Shown in pieces: positions 32,981 through 45,249 of a DNA stretch of 64,000 nt. The notes under the pieces are model-generated. The model was not told where the DNA came from. It did not search any database and saw nothing but the letters and a program-made list of their open reading frames with translations. The DNA comes from Dipteris shenzhenensis (Eukaryota > Polypodiophyta > Polypodiopsida > Gleicheniales). The stretch is from assembly GCA_047967505.1 (NCBI GenBank), contig CM106538.1; one strand, given 5' to 3'. The number at the start of each line of letters is the position of its first letter. Positions within the stretch are counted from its first letter, which is position 1. The position numbers were made by a program, and so were the translations under genes.

Positions 32981-33409
32981 ATGTCTTCAAGCAACAAGCT
33001 GCCTTTGTGCGGGCCTTTATGCCTTCTTTTAATCATAGGAATATTATTAGCGCTCCCAGTTGAGTCCCGCAGAATACAATCACCTCCTTACCACCGTTTT
33101 CGAACCCGCCAGAGACAGGAGGGATACATGCCCCAAATCCTCCCCATCTCGCCGAATAGCCAGAGGCCTAGCAGAAGATCGCACGCACGAGAAAACGCTG
33201 ACGGGCAAAGAAGGCTGCTAGACGACACAAATCAAAGCATACCAGCTGCGGACCTGGCACCAAGGTTCTCTAATCGCAAAGTCCTTAGAACTGTTGTTGA
33301 CCAACGGCAGGCTGCCTTCCAAGCTGCAGTTGCTCATTTCCAATTCGACAGACTGAACACTCCAGGTTCAGGTCCAAACCCTGGAGGCAATTCAATACCA
33401 GCGCCGTGA
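32981..33409 (+). CDS. Small secreted SGP-type peptide precursor, copy B (142 aa)
   Basis: ATG 32981 starts the signal peptide MSSSNKLPLCGPLCLLLIIG, ending near LPVES; it aligns with the start of copy C. The pro-region is basic and variable (HRFRTRQRQEG; SRRSHARENADGQRRLL; NRKVLR). The last 23 residues include FQFDRLNTPGSGPNPGGNSI and end PAP. Compared with copy C the middle has many changes, but this end differs at few positions (D/N, N/S, G/V, I/V), which suggests the end is the functional product. There are no introns. Copy A is its truncated sister. It is probably secreted and proteolytically processed, with possible proline hydroxylation; all inferred from architecture. Confidence 0.72.
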   Translation: MSSSNKLPLCGPLCLLLIIGILLALPVESRRIQSPPYHRFRTRQRQEGYMPQILPISPNSQRPSRRSHARENADGQRRLLDDTNQSIPAADLAPRFSNRKVLRTVVDQRQAAFQAAVAHFQFDRLNTPGSGPNPGGNSIPAP

Positions 33410-34310
33410 TTGTGTCAAGGACTCAATCACAAAAGATATATAGTCTTTGCAACAAGGTAATCCAATCCTTCACGCCATTCTGCAAATTTCTGCTTTTGGA
33501 AGCTGAAACAAACCATGCGAGACGACAGGGCTATTCTTGATTTAGACGAATCGATCACTTAAAATAAGTTCGCAGTTGGTTCAAACAATGTACTGTGTTA
33601 AAATAAGTTCATTGTACAGTGTCCTTTTTGGGATAGCCCGTAAGTTAAAATCTTCCTTCAATTTTGCGGCAAATTACATGAAAGAAAACCTAGAAAATTT
33701 GTGAATGACTACCCCAAAAAGGCGGTTGTGAGGAGATGCTTGTATTATTATTCCAAGAGTTGGTGGAATTCTAAAAGCCTAATTATAGAATCTATCTAGG
33801 TAGAATTATACATACATTGTAAGTAATGGATGGCAAACTTCTTCATATATCTTGTACTTCTACTCTCCTACGATAATGGACTTTGTATTTCTAACTACAA
33901 GTTATAGAATTTTAAAACCTTGTCTCATAGGAAGGTCCATAGTTTATATGATGAAAATGATTTGAATAAGGTTAACAAAGACATTTCGATCTTATTATTC
34001 TGGAAGTTTTCTATGCAACAATTCTTTGAAACAATGATTCATTATGATGTCTGAGTGAATAAACAAGTAAGATTTTCCAATTTAAAAAATAATCGATTCC
34101 ATTCACATATGACAAGGTACAAAACTATTAAGAATCCATGATTGATATGTCACTATCCAATATTGTCTCAATGAGAATAGTCAAAAGATTTTGAATATGA
34201 CTTATTTTATATTTTTACATGCTTTTTGGTATTTTTCCAACGTTATGTTGGCCCTCTTCTGATTGGTTGAGAGCCTATTTTTCAAAACCCTAAAAGGCCC
34301 CAAAATGAGC
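33410..34310. other. 3' flank of peptide gene B, non-coding
   Basis: AT-rich sequence sharing blocks with the 3' flank of copy C (about 29390-29680). No gene. Confidence 0.6.
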
Positions 34311-34319
34311 TCCCTTTTT

Positions 34320-35369
34320 TCCTAATGAGATTTAATAATTATAATGAAAGAAAGGGAAGAGGGGGAGGGGGGGGGTGTTTCAATGAACATAATGTAAGAG
34401 AGGGGAGGGGGAAAGAAGGTAATTTTAAGGAAATAGAGAGGGGAGGGAAAAAGAAGGTAGGGAAAATATACATATATAAAGAGAGAGAGAGAGGGGGGGG
34501 GAGAGAGAGGTAATTAGAGTACGTAAGAGCCATAGAAAAACCATGAAAGATAGTGCTAAGTGAAATTTAAGGTACAGTGAAGGAAAGGGGAGGGGGGTAA
34601 TTAGAGTATGTGAAGTGAGGAAAAAATCATAAGAAGAGCGCGATAGAGACCTAAGAGTCCATGACGAGGTTTGAGAAAAGGGCGGTACCTCGAAATGCAC
34701 ACACACATAGAAATTCGAATGTGCCATCTTAAAGTGGCTTTGTGAAGTGTGCTGCTAGCACGGTGCAGTGGCAAAAGGTAGGAGAGTAAGGAGTGAAGGC
34801 TGTGAGGTTTTTATTTTATAGAAGAGAGATATAGTTGGGTTAGGAGTCGAGGAGGTGAGAGGTCTAGGGGCTAGAGGAAGCGAAAGAGGCACGCATTTGT
34901 GAGGCATATAGACTACAGCATGGACGTGAGAGAGGCATGTAAAACGAGGTGTTTAGACTGTGTAGTGAGGAGAGTGAAAGGGGAAAAGAAAGGGTGATGC
35001 ACGTGGTGATCAAAGCTTAGATAGTTTAAGTAATTTTTAAATTTTAAACAATAGCATAGACAAATACCATTAATTCGTAGAAAAAATAAGGGATTTAAGG
35101 GGAAAGTAGAAAAAATAGGAAATTTAAGGGAATTTAGAAAATAAGGGAAGCGGGGGGGAATTAGAAAACAAGGAAAAAAATTAAGGGAAATTAAAAGAAA
35201 GTTTGGGGACTTAAGGGAATTAAGGGAGACTAGGGTGAAATAAATAGTTGGGGTGGAGATAGTCGGTACAAAAGATTAATGTAATAAATAGATAGTAGGA
35301 AAAGAACAAATTAGGAAGAAAAAGAAAGAGGAAATAAATAGGAAAATTAGGATAAATTTGAAAAACATC
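34320..35369. other. Purine-rich non-coding DNA
   Basis: GA/GGGA-rich stretches (34340-34650) and AAGGGAAATT-rich DNA. Overlapping ORFs on both strands are low-complexity. This is part of the segment missing from copy A. Confidence 0.6.
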
Positions 35370-35658
35370 ATGAAATAAATAGAGAGAAAAATTAAAGGAA
35401 CTAATTAGAAAAAAATATGAAAAAATAGAAAATTTTATGAAATACTTAAGAGGAAAAAAGGAAAGTTAAAGAAAATTAAGGAAAAACTAAGGAAAACTTA
35501 ATAAAAAACCAGAGAGAGAGAGCGAGAGAGAGAGAGTTAAATTAGGGAGAGATTAAGAGGAGAGTAAGGGAGTTTGAGGAAAAAGAAATTAGGAAAATTA
35601 AGGGGGTTTGTCGAGGGGAGCTCTAATGAACAAGTGGTAAAACCAATGGAGGAAGGGA

Positions 35659-35660
<2 letters not shown>

Positions 35661-35744
<84 letters not shown>
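35661..35744. repeat. (GT)42 microsatellite
   Basis: 84 bp of uninterrupted GT; the same locus in copy A (4774-4803) has 15 repeats. Confidence 0.95.
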
Positions 35745-35746
<2 letters not shown>

Positions 35747-36540
35747 CCACCTTTGCCCTAGTAGGATATAACACACTAGGTGAGACAATAGGTCATCACC
35801 TAGTGTGATGACCTACTGTATACCTGAAGAGAATAAGAAGTATTAAGAAGTGCAATTTAAAGTAGTGGAAATGGAAGAGAAGTAGTTGAGTGAGGTAGGT
35901 GAATAGTATGGAAGCAAAGAGGCAAACCAAGTTAGACTAGGGAGTCAAAAAGCCAAATAACGACCTTGATGACTTAAAGATCCTATGTGAAACCATCCAA
36001 AGTTGCAGGGGAAAGCATGTGTGTGTAGTAGAAATTTACAACACCCCTTTCCATAGTGAAGAGTAGACAAATTTGGAGTAGGAAAGAGAAATGTTTAATA
36101 GATAAACTTTGCAATAAACATCACAAAAAATGAAGTAGCATAATTAAAGGATGAACATTCTTTTCTAAAAGAGAAAATGTGAGCAGTGAAGCTTAGATAA
36201 GTCGTTGGCAGCATCACTTTTATTGAAGAGGGGAGTCTGCCTACCTACCACCATCCAACAAGAAAAATGATAAGAGCCATATTTTAACTTAGTTAGGAAG
36301 ACAAGTGTCATAGACACCCTTCCCTTATTATCGAGATCACAATAAAAAATAGTTGCACACGCTTAAGACTTATAAAGCAAATTTTTGACATTGCACTTTT
36401 GAGCGTAATGAAAAGTTGGGGTGTAGATAGTAGGTAGAAAGGATTAATGTATGTAGGTGTCAGAGATGCAGAAGGGGAGAATTTGATAGGGTAAACTTAT
36501 GCAACATTTTGGAAAGAATTTGTAAAAAAGTTGGAAGTTG

Positions 36541-37880
36541 CAAAGGTCTTAATATGTGTAAGATACATGTGCTTGCAAAGTTTCTCGTAATTTTTTTTGT
36601 GCACCATGCGAAAGTGCTCCAAAAAATATGCATTGTTGTACTTATACCATCATGTGTATGTGTGTATAGTACTTTGCAAAGGTCTTAATATGTGTAAGAT
36701 ACATGTGCTTGCAAAGTTTTGGGTGATTCAAATATCATTTGGGAGGTAAGGCATGCATAATTTCTAGTCTTTTTAATCATGCACAGTGCTTAAGTGCTCC
36801 AAAAAATTTGTGTTGCTACATTTCTACCATCATATGCTTGTGTGTGATGGGTACAATAATTTGTACTAACCTTAATATGAGTAATTTCCATGAGCTCATA
36901 AATTTTATCATTTTTGTGGTAAGATATATGTATTTCTGTGTTTTTTTATCATGCACCATGCTTAAGTCCTCTAAAAAATATGCAATATTGTTGTACTTCT
37001 ACCATCATGTGTATATATCCGATGGATACTATTCTTTGCAAAGGTCTTAATATGAGTAAGATTCATGTTCTTACAAAGTTTAGTATGATTAAGATATCGT
37101 TTGTAAGGTAATACATGCATCCTTTCTAGTTTTTTAATCGTGCACCATGCGTAAGTGCTCCAAAAATTTGGTGTTGTTGTAGTTCTACCATCACGTGTAT
37201 GTGTCTAATGGAAAAGATAGTTTGCACTGACCTTAATATGAGTAATATCCATGATCTCATATTTTTTTTGGTTATTCAGATATCATCTATATGATAAGAT
37301 ATGCACATTTCCATGTTTTTTAATCATGCACCATGCATAAGTGCTTCAAAAAATATGAATTGTTGTACTTCTACCATCATGTGTATGTGTCCAATGGGTA
37401 TCATAATTTGTAGAGGTCTCAATATGAGTACTATCCATGTACTTCCAAAGTCTATTGTGATTTGGATATCATTTTTTAGGTAAGACATGCATAGTTTCTA
37501 GTTTTTTTATCATTCACCATGTGTAAGTACTCCAAAGAATATGCATTGTCGTGCATCTACCATCATGTGTATATGTCTAATGGGAACAATTATTTGTAGA
37601 GTTTTTAATATGTGTAATATCCATGTGCTCACAAAGTTTGATGTGATTCAGATATTATTTGTGAGGTAAGAGATGCATAGTTTCTAGTTTTTAAATCATG
37701 TACGATGCACAAGTGCTCAAAAAAATGTGTGTCATTATACTTCTGCCATCATGTGTATGTATCCAATGGGTACAATCCTCGTACGATACTATATACTGGC
37801 CTTAATATAAATAAGATCCATGAGATTGAAATTTTGTGTGTGATTTGGATATCATTTGTATCATAAAATATGCATATTGG
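36541..37880. repeat. Tandem array of about 187-bp units (copy B)
   Basis: Unit-by-unit match to 5600-6960, with the same number and order of units, so the array existed before the segmental duplication and has not been homogenised or resized since. The unit markers are as in copy A. Confidence 0.85.
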
Positions 37881-38990
37881 GTCATTGGTTGCTTGGGTGT
37901 AGCCATTTTTTGTGAGGTTTAGGGAATTTTTTAGATATAGGTATCTTGCATGACCCATAACTTATGCTCAACGGAAGTTGACAAACTTTGTCTCCAAGTT
38001 GTAGTACACATTCCAAACTTGAACATGAAACCAAAAAATTATGGAATAACAATTTAAAATGAGACCGTTAAAGCATTACCAATGCTCTGTTGCATGTGAA
38101 TCATGCATCGTGAAGACCACAGGATATAGCAATTTATTTAAAAACATCAAAATTTTGTTATGTATATACATGCAACCAAGTAATCATTCAAAAGTACACT
38201 ACATGAGCTTCTTGTTCGTCGACCCAAGGACACACCTAAATGAGAACATTAGGCATGGATTAATGGGCCTCCAATGTTGTGCTAAAGTGATGCACACCCA
38301 TTTTGAGGGCACGCTCCATAACATTTTTTTTAATTTGTTGAAAACCATAACAAATTGAAATTTTGGAATCTAAACTAGTGAAACTACTGCATGGGGGTCT
38401 TAAAACATTGATAGTTATTGGTATTGGTATCTAGATTCACCCTAAAATGGAAGAAGTTGAAAATGTGTAATTTGTGCATGTGCAAAGATCTTTTAATAAA
38501 TCCAACACTATTTATAATTTTAAATTATTTATTTTTCCATGCACTTGCTTGCTATATGGCTCATAAGCATGCCAAAGGTCATTGCATTTCATAATACATA
38601 GCATCAAACCCGATAGCATGCCCTTTGGGAGCCCTTTGGACTATTTGTGTTTTGAAGCATTTGAGGCCACATTGCTTTTGTTTGGGATATTATCCAATTC
38701 TATTGACGTGTATTGTCGGAGGGGTGAAACCGATGGCTAAAAATTTTGCTACTCCCACAAATTTTAAATTTTCATACCTCCCCTGGGCAGATTAAGTACT
38801 TGCAACCTGCCCCTACCCGCAACCCGCACGAGCCTCAATGTGACCTTGTGCCATCTTTGGTTTGGCATTGTCATGTTCTGAGTAAGTTGTCTTCTATTTT
38901 TTGCTTGCCTCACAAGCTAGCTTCTCTCTGTTTTGGTTTAGCATTGTCATCTTTCATTGATCATTTCCATGGCACCGTGCAGCTCACCAT

Positions 38991-39249
38991 GGCTTGCAAG
39001 AGAAGAAGACAGAGGCACTAATATAGGAAAGATGAAAAGCTTAGTCAAGGCACAAGGACAGATTGTGGGTCGAGGAAAGAAACGGCACGGTATCAGAACA
39101 ACAACAGAAGACAAGTTTTGCAACGCTTGCAAAGGGAGAAACAACGAGAAGAAATAAGATTCCTTACAGCGCAGCAACAGGAAGCGGTTATAGATGCATG
39201 CATTCAATCATTGACATTAGAGCAAAGAACACAAGTTGTGAAGCAATAG
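38991..39249 (+). pseudogene. Decayed ORF of unknown function (copy B)
   Basis: Same reading as at 8013-8290: MACKRRRQRH, stop, YRKDEKLSQGTRTD, then QVLQRLQREKQREEIRFLTA running uninterrupted into QQQEAVIDACIQSLTLEQR and TQVVKQ, stop. Arg/Gln/Glu-rich, probably helical. Family not recognised. Confidence 0.3.
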
Positions 39250-39544
39250 CCATTCAGGTGAATACCAATCTCGATTCTTCACAAGCTTTTGCTTGCACCC
39301 TAAAGTTTGTAGAGTGACAACCCTACCAATACGTCAGGAGATGCACATAGAGCAGAAGCAATGCCCAATCATCCCGATCCGAGTAGTCAACAAAATGCAA
39401 GAAAAGGAGAGACAACCTAAGTGCAAAAGTCATTACAATAGTGATGATGTTTTGGCATTTATCCAAATAACAAGGACATCTATAGAAAGTAGACGGGATG
39501 CAAGATGCTTGACAAGCACATCATACACGTGCTTCATATAATGT

Positions 39545-39890
39545 AGGTCAGTGATTGCCTAAAACATCCTGGTGGTTGTTTGTGATTGAGCTTTGGGATA
39601 GTTTACTTGTTTCATTTCTTGATACAACACAGGTCAGTGGTTGCCTAGACTAGCCTGGTGGCTGTTTGTGATTGAGCTTTGGGATAGTTTACTAGGCTGG
39701 CTTGGACATAATGTGATTGTCCTAAACTAGCCCGATGGTTGGAATATCATGCAACCGTGGTGGTTGGTTCAACTCAAACACTAGAACCAGGATGGCTTGG
39801 ACTTAATGTGATTGTCCTAAACTAGCCAGATGGTTGGAACATCATGCAACGATGGTTGGTTCAGCTCAAACACTAGCTATGTGATTGTCT
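39545..39890. repeat. Two short tandem duplications
   Basis: GGTCAGTGATTGCCTA... recurs after about 86 bp (39545 and 39632). A unit with GATGGTTGGAAYATCATGCAAC recurs after about 97 bp (from 39690 and 39788). The left breakpoint of the second deletion in copy A falls at the second GGTCAGTGGTTGC. Confidence 0.7.
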
Positions 39891-41127
39891 TGAACCAGTG
39901 TGGTTGAACAAAAAGTAACAGCAATATATTTCATAATAGAACAGTAATATATTGTTATTTTACTAAACCAGCTCGGTGGTTGGTGAGAGCGGAAGTGAGA
40001 GAGGGAGAGCGAGAGGAGTGCACATGATATAACTACCTGTACACTAAGTGTATTGACAATGAACATGAAGACATACATGTGAACCCCTTAGGTTAAGGTT
40101 AGGGTTTGCCCCTATGCCCTATGTGGATAGTGCAATTTACACTATCTTGTTGGCACTTGGATAGCAAGGCTAGTTGCTTGTTGTAAGAATGGCTTTTGTT
40201 CTTGTATGGCACCAAGATGGGGCTGCTATGCTACCTCAAACAGTGCCTTTCCTCCTTTATTGTGCTGTGTTTTCTTCCTAGAGCTTTTGTGGCTTCATGA
40301 CTAAGAAGGAACAAAACCCTGTTTGGTGCATATGATAGCATCCAAAAACTGGAAAGAAATCACTGTACTATGTGCGTATGTGAGTGCACTGACTACATAG
40401 TGGAAGCATGTACAATGAGTACAACTTATGAGGTCATGCACAAGATGTGCATTTTCCCCTCTTAAGTTGTGGGTCATCCTTCGCCTTTGGGAACGAAACC
40501 CAAAAAATAGGGCAAAGGGAAGAGAAAGGAAATATGCAGAAAGTAAAGTCCTTTTGGATCAAATACTAGTCAATCAAAAGATGACTGCGTGAAGAACGAT
40601 GTGTATGGCTACGTGTTGAACATGTCAAAGATGAGCATGTCATAAGTCATCATGGACTGTGCAGCTACCCTGAAGAGGCATCCGGATGTGAATCTAGTCA
40701 ATGTAGGCATGAAGACATGATCTGGTAGGTTGTGACATACGAGGGTGTCACCAACCCAAAAGAACTGACAGCAATGTGCGAGGTATGCTGGAGTAATGTA
40801 ATCTCTATCGAATGATGCGGGGTCAAAGAAGACCGCATAGTCGATGTGGACAGAGTGATCTAGGGGCTGAAAATCTAGGGCCAAAGGTGCATGTATGTAC
40901 ATTGCTCTACTGAAGAAGAGGCTCATACACATGACAAGGTATAGCAACCTATCAAACCTGTGTGCTCAACTTTCATGAGTTGAAGGTCGTCTTTTGTTTA
41001 CATGGATAAACATCCATTGGCATAGGATGTAGCATCTATCGTAGGCTCATAAAGAAGGAGCTGACAGTGTAAAGGCCTAGAAGCCTGAAATATCACTAAG
41101 AAAGCATAAGATATCCCTGAAGCATTT
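39891..41127. other. No gene recognised (end of copy B)
   Basis: The minus-strand ORF at 40609-40947 (112 codons) has no recognisable domain; most of it lies in the segment absent from copy A, so it cannot be tested by comparison. Confidence 0.5.
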
Positions 41128-44100
41128 GAAGTGCCTAATGCTGATGAAGGGACCAATTTGAAGTCATGGATCCAACCACTGAGCTACATGAAGTAAGGCT
41201 ATATACTACAACCATAAGTGCATGATGAAACAATGAGTCTCCCCAGGTTGCGCTATAACTGGATCCAAGGGTGGTGCAATGCGGTATGTCTGAGCCAATG
41301 CTGGAATGTTCTAAAGGCCGATGTGCTAATCTGAAATGCTGGAAGGAAATGTGTCCAAGGTATGCTCTATGTTAAAGGTGAAAGCATCAGTGATGGATGC
41401 TGGAATGGTATCACCTGAAGAGCTGGATGCATTGTGGCATGTATCTCTGCATGTGGTTGGAGATGTGTGTGCCTCGTACTGAAGACTTACCAGCTGAATA
41501 ACTACATGATTATTAGTGAACTCCTGCTGAGTATCTACATCTGTGGCAAGAGATGGAGTCGAATCCATGCATGAGAGTGATGGCTGTGCATCACAAGAAT
41601 TAGTCTAAGCTGATGTCGATGGGACTACCTCGTATTGAGGACTGACTGTCGAATATGCCTTGTGATGAGGGCTTACTGCCGAATGTGCCTCATACTGAGG
41701 GCTTACCGAGGAATGTGCATTATCAGAAACTCCATGCAGATAAGTCCATGCTGGAGGCGGTCTGGTGCTCTGCACAAGAGGCTTACCCGTGTACCGACGA
41801 GAGTGTCTACCCATGAGAACACTACTGTGTGAGAGCTACCATTAGGGGGCTTACGCTAGACTATCAAAACCAAGCCATGTGAGAACTGCAATATGCCAAG
41901 GATCAAGCCTGTAATTGAATGATGACAACTGTGTGTCAAGATAACCAAGAGGCTGTACAAGGCTGATGTGTATGTGTGTGAACCAATGCCAAAAATAGTC
42001 AACAAATGTGACTTTACATGGGTGGCATTTGAGTGCAAGCTGTGTGCAACAATCCTGAATCCGAGAAGGATCTCTTCCAAGGGTCACACTGAGTGCTAAA
42101 CTACTGAATGCCAAGAGAATTGAACTGGTGTCAATGTGTGAATGTGTATACCAGTGATAGATCCAATGGGACTAACGTCGATGGGAACTAATCGGGTAAT
42201 GTGGTAATGGTGGCTGACTTGGCTTGGTGGAGTTGGATCTCCTTTGTGGTGATGATATTCTATAGCTAGACTACACGTCGAATCACAAAATCCAACAAAT
42301 GAATCTTATCTGGATTCATTTTAAGTGCTGGGTGCGTTGCAAAGGATTAGGAGGTGGTCTGATGATGAGGTTTCAATGACTCTAACATATGGAAATGTTA
42401 GATAGAATATTTGAGATACTCAACGTGTAGAGCATGATCTAGCGATCCTTTTTTCTTTTTACAACTCTGTGAAATTCCTTCTAGATCAAAAGATATGGCC
42501 CCTAGAAGGATAGGCCAAACTTTGATCCCAAGAAGGCCCAAAAATGATGATATGGCCTATTGTGAGGTGGCAAGCTGAGATCACATGCTAAATGCAAAGT
42601 ATGCCTGAGGCACTATGTGCTGAGGTGGCACATGGTGACATGGCACTGCTGATGATTGGGTAGGCTGATTGCGTTGTTGATTGACTGGGCACTGCCGCGT
42701 GTCAAGTGACTTGGCAGGCTGACTGGGTAGATGAGGTGGCATTGCCATGTGGACATGCTGAAGTGGCAATATGACTGGATGGTCAGTGATGATGTGGCAT
42801 GCCACTGTGGTACTGCTGACATGGCATTGGTGATGTGGACACTGCACTAATTGTGACGACATGGTAGACAATTGTGTCTGTTGACGTGGCCCGATGCGAT
42901 TGCCATTTGGCCGTTTGTCCACCAAGCTATGTGGCTACCCCTTTGCTGCTACATGTGAGTGTTAGGATCACTGGAATCTGGAAAGATTTTGTTGGGATCC
43001 TAAGATTATGTTGACAGAGAAGAACTAGAGGGGAGGGAGAAGGCAATGGTCGTGGAGACCTTACCCTTGCATAGCCACTGCAGATGTTGAAAGAAATCGA
43101 TGGCACTACAAGTCGTGTGGGAGGCAGCGCGCTATTGGAGTCGACTGATGGTTTCCTTGCGTTGGAGATGTTGAGTGTCATGCAATAGAGCTTCTTTTTG
43201 GTCGACTGCTCTATGGAAGTGCTACTTGAAGGTCGTTGAGGCACGTTAGATTTCTTGCATGCGCTTAGTCGACTGTTCTTTTGGAGGCTGCTTTGTTGCT
43301 AGAGCTTGTGTTGAAGAGCTGAGCCAGCTGAGTATCGAGGCGGCTTGGAAAGCCAAGCTGCTTGATAGATGTTCGTGCAAGTACTAGTAGTTGGCACCAC
43401 TCGCGTTTGAGCATTGGAGCCTTGCTTTGATGCCTAGATCTAGCACGTTCGAGGCTTTGTTTAGCATCGTGCATGCTTGTCGTCAAAACATGGCCTTGCT
43501 ATCTTGACAGATTAGATGTAGCATGGAGACAATGCACTCGTGATGGACAGCTCGTGGCTCATTGCACCTCATTGTGCGTTGGAGATGGACTATAGGTGTG
43601 GCTCGTTGGAGCTAGAGGATCAGCATTCGGTCAGGATGAAGACCTCCCATCAGTTGAGCATGTGATTTGGAGAGGCTGCTGGTCCTTGTAGTGCTCATTG
43701 GTAAAGGCAAAGCTGACTGGAGGAGCTATTCAACCTATAGGTGGGTCGTTTGAGTTTCTCGTTGTGTTGCGGTTGCTACTCTGGGCGTGTCTACTACTAC
43801 AGACTCCTTTGAGGTCAACTAAGTTACTTTGAGTAGTCCCTTTGGATAAATACAAAGACAATTTACTACTTTTTTTTCAAAGAAGACAATTTACTACTTA
43901 ACTCAAGATCTATTGAAAGATGGCTATATTAGAGGGGTGGTCAGTCCCCTAAAAAGGTCCCAAAGATTCCAAGAGATCAAGTCTGAGATCTTTGAAGGAC
44001 TTTATATTTATGACAGGATTCCAAGACAAGGGCTCAACACTTTGAACAATGGGAGCCTTTAATAACATACTTCACAAATTGTGGGCTATTATAATATTGA

Positions 44101-44700
44101 GGGTCTTTCCACAGTTCCTCCTTCAATATGACCATCTTGTGAATGAAACTCTTAAGAACTCTATGTTCCTCCTCCAAGAGATCAATCTCATCTATGACAA
44201 TCTTAGGTTGCCGAGGGAGCCCTTGTGAAATGGCTTCATCAAGCTCAAGACAAGCGGCAAAAAAAATGTCATTGCTGTTGTGGCTTTCCATCTTTGTTCC
44301 TTTGCTGCTCCTTCACTCGAGACTTGTCGGGTTTTTATATTTAGTTTGCTATCCAAGCTATAATTGTTCACATATTCTAATCTTTCAAATCAAGCCGTCT
44401 TGACATGATCAACGATGTAATCCAACGAGATCTTTGCCACCTTTGAAGACCCATGTACCAATAGATTCCCCACACATTACATTGATGAATATGACAGGTT
44501 AGTTGTATGATAGTTAAGGCTAGAGGAGGTAAGAACTGGCTAGAGGAGGTAGGAACTGGTAAGGAAATGCATTTTCCTTGGTTTAGTATTAACTGCAACC
44601 CCCACAAAATATAATCTTTAGTAAATCCCAAACAACCATCGTGTTTGTTTCAATAAATCCCAAAGTAATTCCAAACAACGAAAAATGTAAATCCCAAACA
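41128..44700. other. Non-coding DNA with minor repeats
   Basis: No supported gene. A 30-bp unit repeats three times at about 41630-41725 (minus strand: VSPQYEAHSA, VSPHHKAYST, VSPQYEVVPS). A TGATGTGGCA-rich minisatellite lies at about 42600-42860. The minus-strand ORF 44034-44291 (85 codons, charged, with DEIDLLEEEHRVLKSF) is unrecognised and may be a transposon scrap. Confidence 0.5.
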
Positions 44701-44721
44701 ACCACCGCACTTGTTTTAGTG

Positions 44722-45215
44722 ACAATGGCTGTGCATGAGGGACCATCTAATTCATAGGTTCATATTAGCATTGAGTCGGAATCAGACTATAATAACAATA
44801 ATTGTGCATGAGGGACCATGTAATTCTCAAGCTCAGATTAGCATTGAGCCGAAATCAGACTATAATAGCAATGACTTTGCATGGGGGACCATCTACTTCA
44901 CAAGATTAGATTAGCATTGAGTCAGATCATCAAACTATAATAACAATAGTTATCATTCTTATGACCAAGAACTATTGTTATTACAGCCTGATGAACCGAC
45001 TCAATGCTAATCTAATGTCATGTTTTGATCTTGCCTTTCTCCAAGGCAGTTGACTGTAATAACAATGACTTTGCATGAGGGACCATCTAAGTCACAGGCT
45101 TAGATTAGCATTGAGTCGGAATGAGACTATAATAACAATGACTTTGCATGAGGGACCATCTAATTTACACGCTCATATTAGCGTTAAGCTGGAGTTAGAT
45201 TATAAGAACATATCA
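44722..45215. repeat. Tandem repeat of about 75-80 bp units, containing a foldback
   Basis: Units carry TTTGCATGAGGGACCATCTA, TTAGCATTGAGTCGGAATCA and GACTATAATAACAAT. Copies start near 44730, 44808, 44877, 45070 and 45145. Between the third and fourth, one unit half is inverted, giving a hairpin (44904-45017). Confidence 0.8.
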
Positions 45216-45249
45216 GACTGTTAGATTTTTAGAATTTCTAGTTATAATG

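Larger units (their letters stand above)
32070..41127. repeat. Segmental duplication, copy B (9.1 kb, more complete)
   Basis: Matches 3379-8904 in the same orientation. It keeps the two segments lost from copy A (33149-35369 and 39645-40890), so B probably reflects the ancestral arrangement. Its left edge begins ATTCAAGTGGCTAG, preceded by sequence unrelated to the CACTA element found at that place in copy A. Confidence 0.9.

Noticed and set aside
35537-35788. ORFs on both strands across the (GT)42 tract
   Set aside because: Dipeptide repeats from a microsatellite.
44034-44291. Charged 85-codon minus-strand ORF as a gene
   Set aside because: No domain, no splice context and no second line of evidence.
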